Positions 10,893 to 23,423 are shown, counted from the stretch's first letter. The stretch is 64,000 nucleotides of DNA from Micractinium sp. NFX-FRZ (GCA_029339195.1 JAPTJF010000004.1:248001-312000), one strand, 5' to 3'. Translations and numbers: made by a program. Notes: generated by a model from the sequence alone, not told the origin.

Positions 10893-11871
10893 AGGGCGGC
10901 GCCGCATGTGGAGTAATGGGCAGGACCCTTCCGCCGGGCAAGAGGGAAGCAGCTGCAGGGCAGGTTGCACACTACAAGCCCTCCTGCTGCACGGTGCCGG
11001 TGTTCGCCGGCGGCAGCGGCGGAGGCGGGGGCGCCAGGTGCCCCACTCATTTGCCGGCCCCTTGCCCCCCAGGTCCTGCCTGTCTTCCTTTTACGTTGCT
11101 TCCTAGGGTTCACACCTGATCCCTACAAACCCGCCACAAACCCTAAACATCTGGAGGACATTGCAAATCGCCCCGGGCGGCTCCGCCCACTACCCTTCCC
11201 TTGGCGGGTGCGCCGGCGGCTGGCCCCTCAGCGGGCAGCTGCCTCGGCCCCCGCAGCTTGACAGCCCGCGCGTTGCCTTCACTCCGCCCCGCTCCCACGC
11301 CTCTGCTCATCGTTTCGATGCCTTGTGTGCTGCGAAGGCGTGTAACTCAACACTGTCCCGCAGCATAGCACATATGGCACGGCCCGGGGTCTTGTCCCGC
11401 TGTGGCAGGGAGCCCATGCTGAGCTGGCAGTATGCGCCGAGGCCTCGCCTGCGCACTGCTTTGCTCCATCCCGCCCCTGAGAGCTGCATGTTGAAGCTAT
11501 ATACAGATCATGATTGGCTGCAAAGCACAAGTACTGCTAGTATCAACCTACACAGCGATCATGGACATGCGACACACTGGGGGCAAGCAGCAGTGGAGTG
11601 TGGATGGCGCAAGGAGGGCAACGCAGACGCGCAGGCCACCCCTGGGGCAAGCGCAGGCGCCAAAGCACCCTCTGCTATGCTCGCTGCGCGCTGTACCAGC
11701 TGCATTCATTCAGCGCCCGGCCGTTGCGCCACGTCAGCGGCGGTGTGCCACGTCAGCACTCTGCCGTGCGCTGCGCCATCAGACAGCTGCCGTGCACGTG
11801 CTCTTTGCCGCAACTTGGCTCTGCAGGCTGTGGCAGCTGGCGCTGCGTCGGCAGAGTCGTGAAAGCTCAGC
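10893..11871. other. Convergent 3' spacer between ZC3H15-like and FRG-like genes
   Basis: About 980 bases with no supported coding exon. It holds the TGTAA at 11341 and, at 11126-11148, AAACCC-type telobox-like motifs (ACAAACCC, ACAAACCCTAAAC). Confidence 0.45.
11341..11345 (+). terminator. TGTAA polyadenylation signal candidate of the ZC3H15-like gene
   Basis: TGTAA lies about 450 bases downstream of the stop at 10892. The call rests on motif and position only. Confidence 0.35.
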
Positions 11872-14800
11872 TCAGCTGCGTGCCACGTCATCAAACAGCT
11901 GCCGCATGTCCTCCTGCGACAGCTTGGCGCTGTAGGCCACCAGCCCGCCGGCGCCGCCGCCCTCGTCAAACGCCTGCGCAATGGTGGCCCGCTTGCGCTC
12001 CTGCAGCTCCAGAATCTTGTCCTCTATCGAATCTGCAGTTGAAAGTAGGTACAGCGCGCAGGGCGGGGGCATGACGGGGCGTGACGGGGTGCGGAGGCGG
12101 AGGGGAGGTGGAGTGCCACTAACCGAGTTCACACTGCAGGGGTTGGGAGAAGAGGAGGACGGAGGGCAAGCCAGCATGCCAGTGTTCACATGCATGTAAA
12201 GGCCAGCAAACTGTCTTTAAGACAAACACGCGTGCAAGGCACCCCAGCCTCTTCGGTGCGATGCGCATGGCGTGGGCGCCACATATGTGGCCGGTGCTGC
12301 ACCGACGGTACGGCATGCGCAGCGGCACGCCCAGCAGCAGCCGCCCACCCCACCCACCCTCAATTGTGATGCGGGTGACGTGGACGGGTCGGATCTGCCC
12401 GATGCGGTGCGCCCGGTCGATGGCCTGCTCCTCCACGGTGGGGTTGTACCACAGGTCTGCATGCATGATGACATCATGACATCAGGACATGGTGTGAGAT
12501 CAGGGCGGGATGTACTCCCATCAAACAGCCAGCACCGCCGGTGCCAGTGGCGTCTCCAGTGATGCTCAGCAGCAGGGCAGAGCGGGCACAGCAGCTCAGC
12601 CCACCCGCAGCAGCACCACGCGTCCGGCACGATGCCAGGTTGACTCCCACACAGGCATCCACTGCCTTGAGAGAGGCCAGCGCCGACATGTCTTCAACAG
12701 CAGCACACCCAGCCAGCGACACACTAGCACAGCTCCGCCAAAGCGCAATTGCTTCGCAGAGAGGGTTCATTGGAAAGCAGACGTCTGCCGAGAAGAAAAA
12801 CGTCACTCAGACGACGCACCAACACAGCACAGCACAGCACAGCGCAGCTCAGCGGCTCACCCAGCAGCACCACGTGGTTGGCGGACACCAGGTTGACTCC
12901 CAGGGAGGCGGCCTTCAGGGAGACCAGCATCACCGCCACCTCGGGGCGGTGGCTGAAGTCCTCGATGGCCTGCTGCCGGGCTGCACGAGGCAGGCGAGAG
13001 AGAGGAGAGGAGTGGGAGGGGTGAGAGCCAGGGTCGCGAGGGCGGCAGGGAGAAGGGGAGGTGAGGGTGGCAGGGTGGAGACCTGGGCAGGCAGATGAGC
13101 AGAGTGGAGAGGCCAGGGGCGGGCGAGGGCGGGCAGCACTTGTGGTTGCCACCAAGCCAACAGAGCAGCCCGCAACTCAATGCACGGCAGCACATGCAGA
13201 GACACAGGCGCCGAGACAAAATGAACAGGTGTGGTGGTGCTGCCCGCCTACCCTTGATGTTCATGGTGCCGTCCAGGCGGCGAAAGGAGTAGCTGCAGGG
13301 CAGGGCAGGGCGGGGCAATTGTGAGACGGGCTCACCAAGCAGGGCACGCAGCATGCGCAGCGGCGGGCAAGAAGCTGCCCCAGGCGGCACTCCGGCAGCA
13401 TTCCTAGCAGCCCCCGGGTATGCGCTGTCCTCCTGCCAGCCTCACTGCTCGTGTGCTTTGGTCCAACGGAAACCCCAGCCAGCCCAGCGCCAGTCGCAGC
13501 CCAAGCAACAGCAACCGCCCCGCCCCGTCCACATGCCCGGCTCACTTCTCCCGCCGCAGCGGCGCCTCTGCCAGGTCCAGCATGGCGGTCCACTGGCTGA
13601 ACACAATGACCTTCTCCATGGGGAGGCGGGGGCTGGCCCCTCGGCTGCCGCCCGCGCCCAGCGCGCCGGCCTTGCCGCCCGCGCCCGCGCCGCGGCTGGG
13701 CTGCCGCGCGCCGCCGCCGCCCAGCGCCGCTGCCATGCGGGAGTGCGACACGCTGCGGCCAGAGGTCAGCACGCTTCGCTCCTTTTTGACCGCCGCCTCG
13801 GCTGCAGGGGGAAAGGAGGGACAGAGAAAAGCGGGGTGGTTGGTGGGGTTGGGTTTGTAGGGAAGGGCAGACAGACGGAGAGCTGGACAGCTGGGGGCCG
13901 AGCAGGGGGGCAGCGGGCAGTGCCCCAAGCTGAGAGCGATCCCGGCACAGAGGCAGGGGGAAAAAGCATGATCAAGCAGGCAAGCGCAGCAGCGGTACCA
14001 GCATCACTCGGCGGTACCCAGCAGTACCTGCTACCCCCTTGTCCCGCAGCTTCTGCAGCAACTCCATGAGGGCATCCAGCTTGGCGCTGGACTGCCACCT
14101 CACCGGCCCGCCACCCCCGCTGCCGCTTGCGCCTCCCCCCGCCGCTGCTGCCCCCGCTCCTGCTGCTGCTGCTGCTGCTGCTGTGCCTGAAGCTGCTGCT
14201 CCTGCTGCTGTGCCAAGTGCAGGCACCTGCTGCTGCTGGCCTGCCTCCAATCCCGGCGGCGGCGCTTGCTGCTGCTGCTGCTGCTGGCCGCCGGCGCGGG
14301 CGCCCTGCGCCGCTGCTGCTGCTGCCAGGCCTGCTGCCGAGAAGGTGTCGTGCCTGCCCAGCGCATGCCGGCACTGGGGGCAGTGGAAGGCCAGCTCCGC
14401 TTCTGCAGAGCAGGTGCACGCCGAGGAGACAAGAAGAGGTGGAAAGTCAGGGAGGCACGCAGAGGCAGGACAGACAACAGGGGTGTGGCAAGTTGGAGAG
14501 GCAGTGTTGGAGAGTCAGGGGGCACTAAGGGCATGAATGTCAGACAGCCGGCTCAAAGGAAGGCCAAGTGTGAGCCAACACGTCGGCATGGGTGGGTACA
14601 TGGGGGGACTGCAACAGATGCATGCAGCCTGCTCCCTCTCCTGGGACAAGCATGTGCGACGCTGTGCAGCGGTGCAGGGTGCAGGGTGCAGGGTGCGGTC
14701 ATGGACTGTGCTGGATGGATGCAGGAGGTGTCCAGTGCACACAAAGCCACAACAGATGGCGCACCTGCCGCACTCTGCCCCGCATTGCTGATCTCTGTTG

Positions 14801-17800
14801 CCACGCACTGGGCGCAGAAGACGTGGCCGCACACCCCTGCCACCGCGTCCTCCGGAATGTCGCCGCACAGCAGGCAGGGCGTGAGGCGGGGGGGCTGCAG
14901 CAGCTCCGCCAGGTAGGCGCGCAGGTGGGGCACCAGCTTCTTGGCAGCTGCCAGCTGCAGGGGGCAGTTGGTGTGTAACGGGTGCGGGGAAAGGGCTGGC
15001 AGGTCGGCCGAGGTCTGAGCAGGGGTCCCGACAGAGCAGGCAATGGTATTCTGGGTCAATGGGTAGGCATGCGCAGGCTGACAGGGGCCGGTACCGCTTG
15101 CTAGGAGGCATCAAGACGGAGCATGGGAATGAGAAGCTGAAGACTGCCAGGCTGGCTGCCAGCGCCATGCTGCTGTCGGCACATTAACAGCAGAAAGCAG
15201 CTGCAGTAGATTCGGCCGTGCATGGGGCCAGCGCAGGGCAGGCAGCACGCACCTCTGCAGCCGGCACGTTGTGCGGCGCCGCCGCCCCTCCCACGCCCTT
15301 GACCAGCAGCGGGTGGTTGCAGGCCTGGCGCAGGCGCAGCAGCTGCCAGAGCACGCCGACGTAGTGCTGCCCCACCCCGCCCGACTGCTCTTGCAGACGC
15401 TGCAGGCGGGGGGAAGAATGCGGGACGCAAGTTTCGGTTGATGAAAAGCAGGCTGTCAGCCCAAACAAGCAGCAAGCAAAGGGGGTGGGGCGAGTTGGGG
15501 CGGCCGACAAGGCGGCAGGCTGTACTGGACAGGGCAGGAGTGCCTGCCCAGCAGGGTGGAGGCAGTGTGGCAGGAGCAGAGGGCAAAAAACTCGGCTCCC
15601 TGCCACCCCATCTGGGGCTGCTGCACGACTTTCTCAGCCGGCCACCATACACCTTTTACCCCTCTGCAGATGCCTCCACTCACACCCCAATCCCCCACCC
15701 AACCTGCCCAGCGCCAGGCAGGGTGCTGGAGGCAAAGCCACGAGGAGCCTTCTAGCTATTCTTCTAGCTATTCAACCACCCACCCGCCCTGAGACTCTGC
15801 AGCAGCCGCGGCTCCCGTCCTCAGCCACCACCCACGCCCGCGCCCTGCATTCACGTGCACCCTGCCCCTCACCTCTGCCCATCCGCAGCTGCGCCCTGCT
15901 ACACCTGTGTTCACCGCTGCACTACCCTGCCCACCCCACAACTGCGCCCTGCTGCACTTGTGTTCCCTGCCGGATCAGCCCTGCCCTGCCCACCCACCCG
16001 GAACTCTGCAGACGCCTCTGTCTTCAGGCGCTCATAAAACTCGCGCTCAGCGGGGCTCATGCCTGCTTGGCGGCGGGGTGGGGGGTAGGAGGACAGGGGC
16101 AGGCAGAGGGCGGGGCAGGAGAGCATGCAATTTCGGGTCAGGGCGGGCCGGGTGGGAGAGGGCTTGAAGAATGCAAGCGGTGCACAAGTGGGGCTCATGC
16201 CTGCTTGGCAGCAGCGAGGACACGAAGGAGCAAGGCAGGGCAGGGCCTCCCTCCCTCCCTGGCTGCACAATGCTGGCCCCCCGACTCACGTGCCCTGTGC
16301 AGGTTCTGCAGGCGGGGCGGCAGGTCGATGATGGGCTGCCCATCAATCTTGCTCTGCTTGGTGCGCCGCAGCATGACGCCCTGCAAGGAGGCGGTGCAGG
16401 AGAAGCGGGGATGTTGAGAGGGCACTGCAGTGGGGTCCCCCAAGCGGCTGTCATGACGCCGTGCAGGGAGGCGGCACAGGGGAGCACAGACCATGTCATG
16501 ATGCGCTGGTGGCCTCGCTCCGCGACGGCATGACCTCTCCCGCCGCTGCACACACCCACACATGCACACATACCTCCCCACACATAAATGAATCGAACCG
16601 GCAGATTCACACACAAACCACGACGCGCACACCTTGAGCACGTATCGCAGGCGCTGGTAGCCTCGCTCGGCAGCCGCTCCTCCCGCTGTGATGGGGTCCC
16701 GCAGCAGCTCGTTGAACGACTCTCGCTTGGAGTAGGGGTCGTACTTCTGCGGGGGAGATCAAAAGCAGTACAAGTAATGTGGTATCGATCACAATACATG
16801 CGGTCGTGGTTAGAATGTAGGAGTTCAGCTGGGTCCCGCACACCTGCTATGTCCACTGCATGGCATGCCACACCATACCATGCAGTCCCACACATAGTCT
16901 CATGCTGCGTCATGCTGTGAATGCCGTGCGTGCTGTGCTCACCAGGAATCTGAAGTAGGAGTACAGGTCGTCCAGCGTGTTTTGCAGCGGGGTGCCAGAC
17001 AGGCACCAGCGGGCGCGCGCCTGCAGCCGAGGGGGGTGGGGGGGGGCAGGCGACGCACGCATTGGCTGTAAGCGTTCACGAATGCGGTGGCCCCAGCGGG
17101 CGGATGTGTGCGAACACACACCAGCAGCAGCAGCAGCTGCGTGCTGCACCCACCTTGAGTGACCAGGCTGCGTGGGCGGTCAGAGTGCGGGGGTTCTTGA
17201 TGCACTGCGCCTCATCCAGCACCACCCTGGGGGCATGTTGACACAGATGGAAGACACAAGAAACAATGGAAGTAAGTGGAAACGGAAGTCAGTGGAAGGG
17301 ATCGAGGTTGCTTGTGCAACCGCTTGAAGAATTCAAATTAATGATTCAATGCACTTGGGCCTGATCCAACATCCTCATGGGAGAGCCAGATAGACCGGTA
17401 GCCAAAAACCCTAGACCTTAAACCCTAGGAAGGAGGAAGGGATGCCAGCAGGATGGGCATGCACTGCGCTGTGCTTGAGGTAAGGCGCTGGGGCCGCTGA
17501 TGGCGGGTGCCAGCGGCACTGCAGGCGGAGGTGCCGTCATGCAGAAGGCAGCACACCATGTTGCAGGCACAGGTGCCGGCCCAAGCCCCCGCCCCGCCCC
17601 CCCACCCACCTGTGCCACATGATCTGGAACAGGGGCCCGCCCCTGCTGTCCTTGCCGCCGCCGCCCGCCGCCGCCTTGCCCCCCGCCGCCGCTTTCTGCC
17701 GCTTGCTGGGCGGCGCGCGTGCCGCCGCGGGCTGCTCCCCCTCTTCTGAATCCGAAAGCAGGTCGACAAAGTCGTCTCCCTCTCCTCCTGCTGCCGCTGC

Positions 17801-20800
17801 CGCTGCCGCCCCGCCTGCCCCTGCTCCCGTGAAGGCAGCCACCGCTGCTGCCGCCGCCGTCTGCTGCTGCTGCTGCTTCTTGCCGTTGCCGGCAGCGGCG
17901 CCCTCCCTCTTGGGCGCCTCAAGCGCCATGGTCTGGTAAGTGGTGAGGACCACAGCATAGTGGCTCAGCGTCTGGATGCCCACCGCCTTGCCTGCAGCGG
18001 GAGGGGAGCGGGCAAACTAGGCACTGAGCTGGGCGGCGGGGGCGACAGCACGTGAGGGACGCTGGGTCACGGTGGGAAGCACGGTGTGGTGCCTCGAGAG
18101 TCGGGATGCCCACGGGCGAGCCTGCAGGGGAGCGGGCGACGGGAGGGAGTGGGGCAAAGAGCAGGGCGGGGGCAAGGGGGAGGGCAGGGGAGGGCAGGGG
18201 AGGGCAGGGTTCAGCATTTCTTCCTGCTGCCTGCCCCGCCGGCTGTACAACGAGTGCCATGCAGAGGTACATGCCCCTCAGCAGGCACCGCCCAACGGGA
18301 TGGCCGGTGCCAGCTCTGTGCCCCAATGCCCCAATGCCCCAACCACCTGCCCACCTTTGCCGCAGTTCCCCACCCACACACCCGCGCACCTTTGCCGCTA
18401 TGACCCACCTGCCCGCCCACCCACCCATCCGCCCCGCCCGCCCACCTTTGCCGTGGTACACGTGCACGCTGATGCCGGCGTGGGGGTTGACTTTGGACCG
18501 GATCTCGGCTGCCCACTGGTGCAGCACCGTGGTAGGGCACACCACCAGGGTGCCCCCCTGCAAGGCATGTGCCAGCCAGGCGGGGTTGGGGCAGGCGGGG
18601 TTGAGACAGAGAAGACAGGGACGAGTGGGCAGGCATGGGCAGGCAAGGCGGGCATGGCGGGCAACAGGGAGGGTTCTGTGAGGGCGCAGCATGCGGCCCC
18701 ACGCTGTGCACGACATGCGCCTGTCGGCTCTTTCCTTTCCATACAAGCAGCCCAGCATCACGCAGCGCGACACAGCGCACTGACAGGGGAACGCAAGGGC
18801 TCGGTGCTCAAGCTCTGCCTGCCTCCCCTGGCCCCTCGCCCCCCTGCCCTCCCCTCCCAACAAGCGGGGCCCCTCTCACATGCAGCCTGCCAGCGCCGGG
18901 GTCTTCGCGAGAGGCTGCCGGCGAGGCGCCATCCACGCACACCACGTCATCGCTGCTGGCGGGGCCCGGGCTGCCGCCCCGCCCTGCTGCCGCCGCCGCC
19001 GCCGCCGCAGGGGCGCTGCCCTTGCCCTTGCCCTTGCCCTCGCCAGCGCCCTCCTCCTCGCTGTCGCTCCCACTGTCGCTGTTGCTCGTTGGATACTCGT
19101 CATCGCTGCTGCCGCTGGCGCACTCTTCCTCGCTATCCTCGCCCCCGCCCGCGGCATCAAGAGCGGCAGACAGGCGCTTGCGCTTGCGCGGCTGCTGCTG
19201 CTGCGCACGCCGCGCCAGCGAGGCGCTGCCGCCGCCTTCGACCGCCAGCTGGCCCTGCTGCTTGGCTGGCGGGCGGTTGGACAGGATGAGGGCAATGGTG
19301 CTGACAGTCTTGCCCAGGCCCTGCAAGATGGCAGGATGCAAACAACGTGGGTTAATTGTGGTTATGTGTTGATTGTTGTGTTGGCTATTGTGTTGGCTAT
19401 TGTGTTGGTTATTGTGTTGGTCATTGTGTTGGTCACCCCAGGTGGCACAGGGAGCCAGGGGTGGCGACCGTCTTGCCCATGCCCTCCAGCGAGGGAGAGG
19501 CGGAGGGGGAGGCAGAGCAGGAGGGGCCTGCAGGACGGGCGGCTGCTCCCACTCCTGTCCCACCCTTCCGGCCTTGCTCCTGCCCCCCAACGGTACTGCA
19601 GCACCCTGTCCAGCCCAACGCGGCACAGCGCAGCACAGCCACCTGCCTGCCTGCCTGCCCGCCTGCCCACCACCCATGTGTGCCCCCCACACACCTGGTC
19701 ATCCGCCAGCACGCCACCGATGGGCCCCTCCCCCTTGGCCTCCCGCCGCGTCATCCAGGCCAGGGCCACCCGCTGGTGGCGCAGCAGCGGCGTCAGCAGG
19801 ATGCCCTGCAAGCAAGAGCGGGACGGGCAGCAGCAGTGCACGCAGCGCTGTCAGCAGCGGGAGAAGATTGCCCTGCAAGCCAGCGTGGGGCGGCTTGCTA
19901 GCAGCGCAAGCAGCTGCGTCGGCAGAATGCAGACGGGAGTGGGTGGCCGGCGAGCAGCGCCTTCTACGCAGGCAGCTCGGCCCAGAGCGGGCGGTGCACG
20001 GTGGGTTGGCAGAGCGTGCTGGAGCTGCAGGCAGGCAGTGCCTGTTGTGAATGGCACACTCGGCAGCAGCAGCACCACTGCGCTAGGGGTGAGTGGCACT
20101 GGGATGAGTGACTAGCATCATCAGAGAGCACTCGATCAAAGTGTGTGCCCTGTACACCAAAGTACATCAGTTGTACTTACTGAACACTGGGCTGGCAGCA
20201 GCTGCAACAGGAAGCTGGGCAGCAGCAGGTGCATCAACTACCAACTGAACAAGCGCGTACCTCTGGCGGCTCCTGCTCCTCGTTGCCCTCGCCCGCCGTC
20301 TCAAGAGCCTCCATCGCCGCACGCACCGCCGCCTCCTTGTCCGGCCGGACGGGCTGGGCGGGCAGCACGCTGGGGCCCGCCCCAGGCACCCCTGCCGTAC
20401 CGCCCACGCCGCCGTACGCCCCGACTCCGCTGCTGCCCAGGCCGCTGCCGCCCACGCCGCCGTACCCTGTGAGCATGTGTCCCTGCTGGGGGTGGTGCAC
20501 GTGGATGGGGCGGGCGGCGAGCAGGGGGTTTGGTGGCCCTGCCAGGAAGGCCCCGCCAGGCGCACCCGTAGTCACCGCCCGCCCCGACTGCAGCTGCTGC
20601 TGCTGATGATGATGCTGATAGGCCGCCAGGGCAGCCGCCTGCTGCTGCCGCTGCTGGTGCCAGCGCTGGGCCACCACGCGGGCCTGCTGCACGTGAAGCA
20701 GCGCCGCCTGCGCCTGCTGCTGCTCCCCCGGATCCTGCCCCATCTGTGCCGCCGCCTGCAGCACCTGCAAGTCACGCTGGCCAAACGTGCCGGCCGCCTG

Positions 20801-21101
20801 CGCATCGTGCGGCGGGCACGGCTGCCCAGTGACGAGGGACATGGCCAGGGAGGCCACCCCACGCGCACGCTGCAGCGCGCTGCTCAGCAGGCTGCGCCAG
20901 GCGGCAACCTGGGCAGCCGGCTGCTGCGTGCCGGCTGCTGCGGCGGCGGCCAGCGATCCGTCTGCGCTGGCGGTGCCAACCCCGTTGCCGTTGCCTCCAT
21001 CCTCGTCGGCTGTCAGATCAATGATGTCCGCCAGCGCAGCCGCAGCTGCTGCCGCATGCTGCCCCGGATCCTGCTGTGCATGCTGCTCAAGCCCAGGCGG
21101 C

Positions 21102-21151
<50 letters not shown>

Positions 21152-21778
21152 GTCAGCGGGCTGTCCGAAAAGCTGTTGCTGCTGCTGCTGCTGCTGCAGG
21201 GGGTCAATGGGCTGCTCAAAGAGCTGCTGCTGCTGCTGCTGCTGCTGCTGTGCATGCTGGACAAACTGCTGCTCAAGAGGCTGCTCCCGCTGCTGCTCCC
21301 ACTGCTGCTGCTGCTGCTGCTCCTGTGCATGCTGCTCAGAAGCCGGCTGCTCAACGTTCTGTTCGGCGGGTTGTTCATAACCGTGCTGGTGCTGGCTGTT
21401 GTCCGGCTGCGGCTGCGGCTGCGGCTGCTGGCCCTGCTGCTGTGGCGCTGGTGCCAGCCGCTCTCCGTCCTGCACTGCCGGCTGCTGCGCTTCCGGCGCA
21501 CCGGGTTGCTGCACGCTGGCTACGCCCTGCTGCTCCGACTGCTGTTTCTGATCCTGTGGCTGCTCCACGGTGGCTGCAGTGACAGTCGTTTGCTGCTCAG
21601 CCGCCGGCGGTGTTGGTGCCGCTGGCGCCGGCGGTGTTGGTGCCGCTGGCGCCGCCAATGCTGCTGGCGACGCCACATGCTCAGATGGCGCCCCGCCGTC
21701 CTGGGTGCCGCCTGCGGCCCTGCGGGCCTGCAGCTGCGACAGATAGGCCTGGAGACGCCCCTTGGCCTGCCCCTTCAT
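11872..21778 (-). CDS. SNF2-family RING helicase, CHR27/CHR28 (FRG) type
   Basis: This is an ATP-dependent chromatin remodeller. Plant FRG1/2 act in RNA-directed DNA methylation, and RAD5/HLTF are relatives. There are 18 exons on the minus strand: 21778-20261, 19805-19695, 19320-18880, 18557-18446, 17991-17610, 17226-17154, 17020-16943, 16746-16633, 16380-16290, 16062-15998, 15399-15253, 14954-14765, 14402-14028, 13801-13546, 13292-13252, 12980-12861, 12456-12358, 12032-11872 (1457 aa). The first 506 residues are Gln-rich with IIDLT. Then come LLTPLLRHQRVALAWM, GGVLADDQ/GLGKT (Walker A, about residue 544), LDEAQCIKNP (motif II), CLSGTPLQN and MLRRTK. A C3HC4 RING (CLLC..CGHVFCAQC..CPQC, from about residue 1071) is split by an intron. 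The helicase C-half has VIVFSQW and ends with EEQAIDRAHRIGQ. No HIRAN domain is seen, which favours FRG over HLTF/RAD5. Low-complexity Ala/Gly inserts sit between motifs. Confidence 0.9.
18176..18212. repeat. Short GGGGAGGGCA tandem repeat in FRG intron
   Basis: About three to four units of the ten-base motif GGGGAGGGCA lie in the intron between the exons at 17991 and 18446. Confidence 0.7.
19357..19436. repeat. Minisatellite of TTGTGTTGG units in FRG intron
   Basis: Six or so units of about 13 bases (ATTGTGTTGGCT and variants) lie a few tens of bases upstream of the exon that starts at 19320 on the minus strand. The composition is unlike the GC-rich surroundings. Confidence 0.8.
21079..21330. 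repeat. CAG/CTG tracts coding poly-Gln in the FRG-like protein
   Basis: Several CTG runs on the plus strand, read as CAG in the gene, encode Gln stretches of up to about 15 residues broken by Leu/Phe/Glu/Pro. They belong to exon 1 of the FRG-like gene. The plus-strand Leu/Cys/Ala reading frames across them are shadows. Confidence 0.85.
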
Positions 21779-22246
21779 CGCCCAACACCCCAGAACGCGG
21801 CGATCAATGAAAAGGCAGTGGTGCTGTCTATCTTCTGGTAGCCACAGGCCACGACAGTGGCTCAATGACCAACAGGTTCCCGCCACGATTTCTTCTAGCG
21901 CCACAGAGGTTCCACCACACCACTTTTAGGGCGGCCGGGCGGTACACTTGTACTACGCTCTGCAAGAGCGCCAAGACCACGCCCCAGGGTGCTCAGGCCA
22001 TCGCCACGCCGGTGCACCACTAGTGCGAGCACCTCAACGTAGGGTCTTCCGCCTGCACTTGCCTGCCACGCCCCGGCGCTGCCTCCTCTCTTCCTGCCTC
22101 GAGCTTCGAGCAGCACCGATCCGCGCATCGGCAGCCGAGCCGCTGCGGCAGCAGCAGCCAACACCCAGGGCCGCCCCGCGCCGCCCGCCCCACCGCCCTC
22201 GTCGGCGCAGCCTGCCAGGCAGCCGGGACGCATAGCGCTAGACACC
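21779..22246. promoter_or_regulatory. Shared 5' region of FRG-like and NDUFA3-like genes
   Basis: A 468-base stretch between divergent start codons. The FRG reading frame stays open upstream to about 21904, but its first ATG is at 21778. No other gene is seen. Confidence 0.4.
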
Positions 22247-22632
22247 ATGAGCTGGCTCCGCACCATGATGCACCGGGAGTGAGTGTGGTGGCTCGGCGGG
22301 CTGTTGCTCCAGAGAACCAAGGCTAGTGCAGGCCCTGCGGCAGGGGGGCTCGCCAGTGCGACAGGTGCCTGTTGCCGTGGCGCCGCTCCTGTTGCCCGAC
22401 CGTGATCATTGGAAGCAGGCAGGCTCCCCCCCTTGCCTCATTGTTTCTCTCCCTGTTCTCCCTTTGCCCCACCGCCAGACCGATCATCGTGTGGAGCTTC
22501 ATCATTGGTGGAGTGGGGCTGGCGCTGCCAATTGTGGTGCCCCCCATCCGCGACTCCATGGGTTACAACACCCCCGCCCCCAAGACGCCGCCCCCGGTGC
22601 GCACCCTCATTGAGAATGCCAAGCAGCAGTGA
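22247..22632 (+). CDS. Complex I subunit NDUFA3/B9-like
   Basis: Exons are 22247-22278 and 22479-22632, giving a 61-aa protein, MSWLRTMMHR then EPIIVWSFIIGGVGLALPI. It has one membrane span (about residues 13-30) followed by VVPPIRDSMGY and a Pro-rich stretch (NTPAPKTPPPVR). The order is a short basic start, then xEPxxVxSFxxGGxxxxLP, then a P-N/T-P tail. It matches NDUFA3 (B9), a small accessory subunit in the membrane arm of mitochondrial complex I. Splicing at GA|A recreates the Glu of the EP motif, which supports the intron. TGTAA lies at 22886. The protein is very short, so the family call is good but not certain. Confidence 0.62.
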
Positions 22633-23423
22633 CGGCAGCGGCGCCAGCCTGAAGCACCAGCCCGCCAGCTGCACTAGCGCGCGGCAGCAGCAGTGCCACG
22701 CAGCACGCTGCCGGCGGGGCGAGCGGCGCCCAGGTGCGGGGCTGACGCCCCGTGGGCAGTGCCCTGTTCATCCTTCCAGCAGCCGCACGCTCTTGCCTGG
22801 CATTCTGGTTGCTCCTGCTTCGCTTCCTCGGAACTGTGCTGCTTCCTGCAGCATTGGTGGTTTCTTTTGCTCCCTCTGATCAAGCTGTAAGCTGTTCTTG
22901 TTCTGCTGAGCGGAGAGGCACAGGGACCAAGACGGGAATGTGTGCGGCCTGTGCATGCCAAGCTGCCGTTTCGTGCTTCATGGGGTGCGTTGGATGACTG
23001 ACGTTCTGTGAGTCAGGACAGCCTCAGTGCAGAATCCGTGTAGGTGTGGGCTTGAGCAACAGGCTGCCGTGCTCTGCGCACTGCCTGGGCTCAGTGCAGG
23101 GGACCGGCCCGCCGCCATGTCAGCGCAGGCTGCAGAACCTGTAGGGGCTTGAAGAACGAAAGATGGCACTCGCTTGAGGTGGATCCATTTATGTTCAGCG
23201 CCTTGTGTACTGAGACACTGCCAGAACTGCACACGCCGTTCCGGAATTCCGCAGCCCGCTTCGGCACGCTCTAGTGGCAAACGACACGCATCCCTGCTAT
23301 CGCTGCAGTTCAAGCAGCAGGGTGTTCGATCGCCTGCGCCGGAATACACGACGCCTGCAGCTGCGCAGCACTCGCGCCGCCGCTGGCGGTGTTGGTCCAG
23401 CAACTCTGCTGTTCAGCAACCAC
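22633..23423. other. Spacer between NDUFA3-like and TTL-domain genes
   Basis: This holds the 3' end of the NDUFA3-like gene and the 5' region of the next gene. An undetected first exon of the TTL-domain gene could lie here: the reading frame of its first modelled exon is open upstream to 23274 without an ATG. Confidence 0.35.
22886..22890 (+). terminator. TGTAA polyadenylation signal candidate of the NDUFA3-like gene
   Basis: TGTAA lies about 255 bases after the stop at 22632. The call rests on motif and position only. Confidence 0.45.

Noticed and set aside
9917..11113. Minus-strand 398-codon frame with Ser and Ala runs
   Set aside because: Antisense to ZC3H15 exons; the Ser runs are the complement of the Asp tract and intron repeats.
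18072..19289. 405-codon plus-strand frame
   Set aside because: Opposite strand of helicase exons 3-5 and their introns; dominated by Pro/Arg/His from complementing Ala/Gly codons.
11872..21778. Assignment of the helicase to HLTF/RAD5
   Set aside because: No HIRAN domain is visible, and ADDQGLGKTVSTIALIL with MLRRTK..DGQPIIDLPPR fits the CHR27/28 (FRG) class better, though the groups are related.
20477..21841. Plus-strand reading frame of 454 codons, Leu/Arg-rich
   Set aside because: It is the antisense of the poly-Gln exon of the FRG-like gene; CTG repeats read as Leu. No motifs or splice logic.
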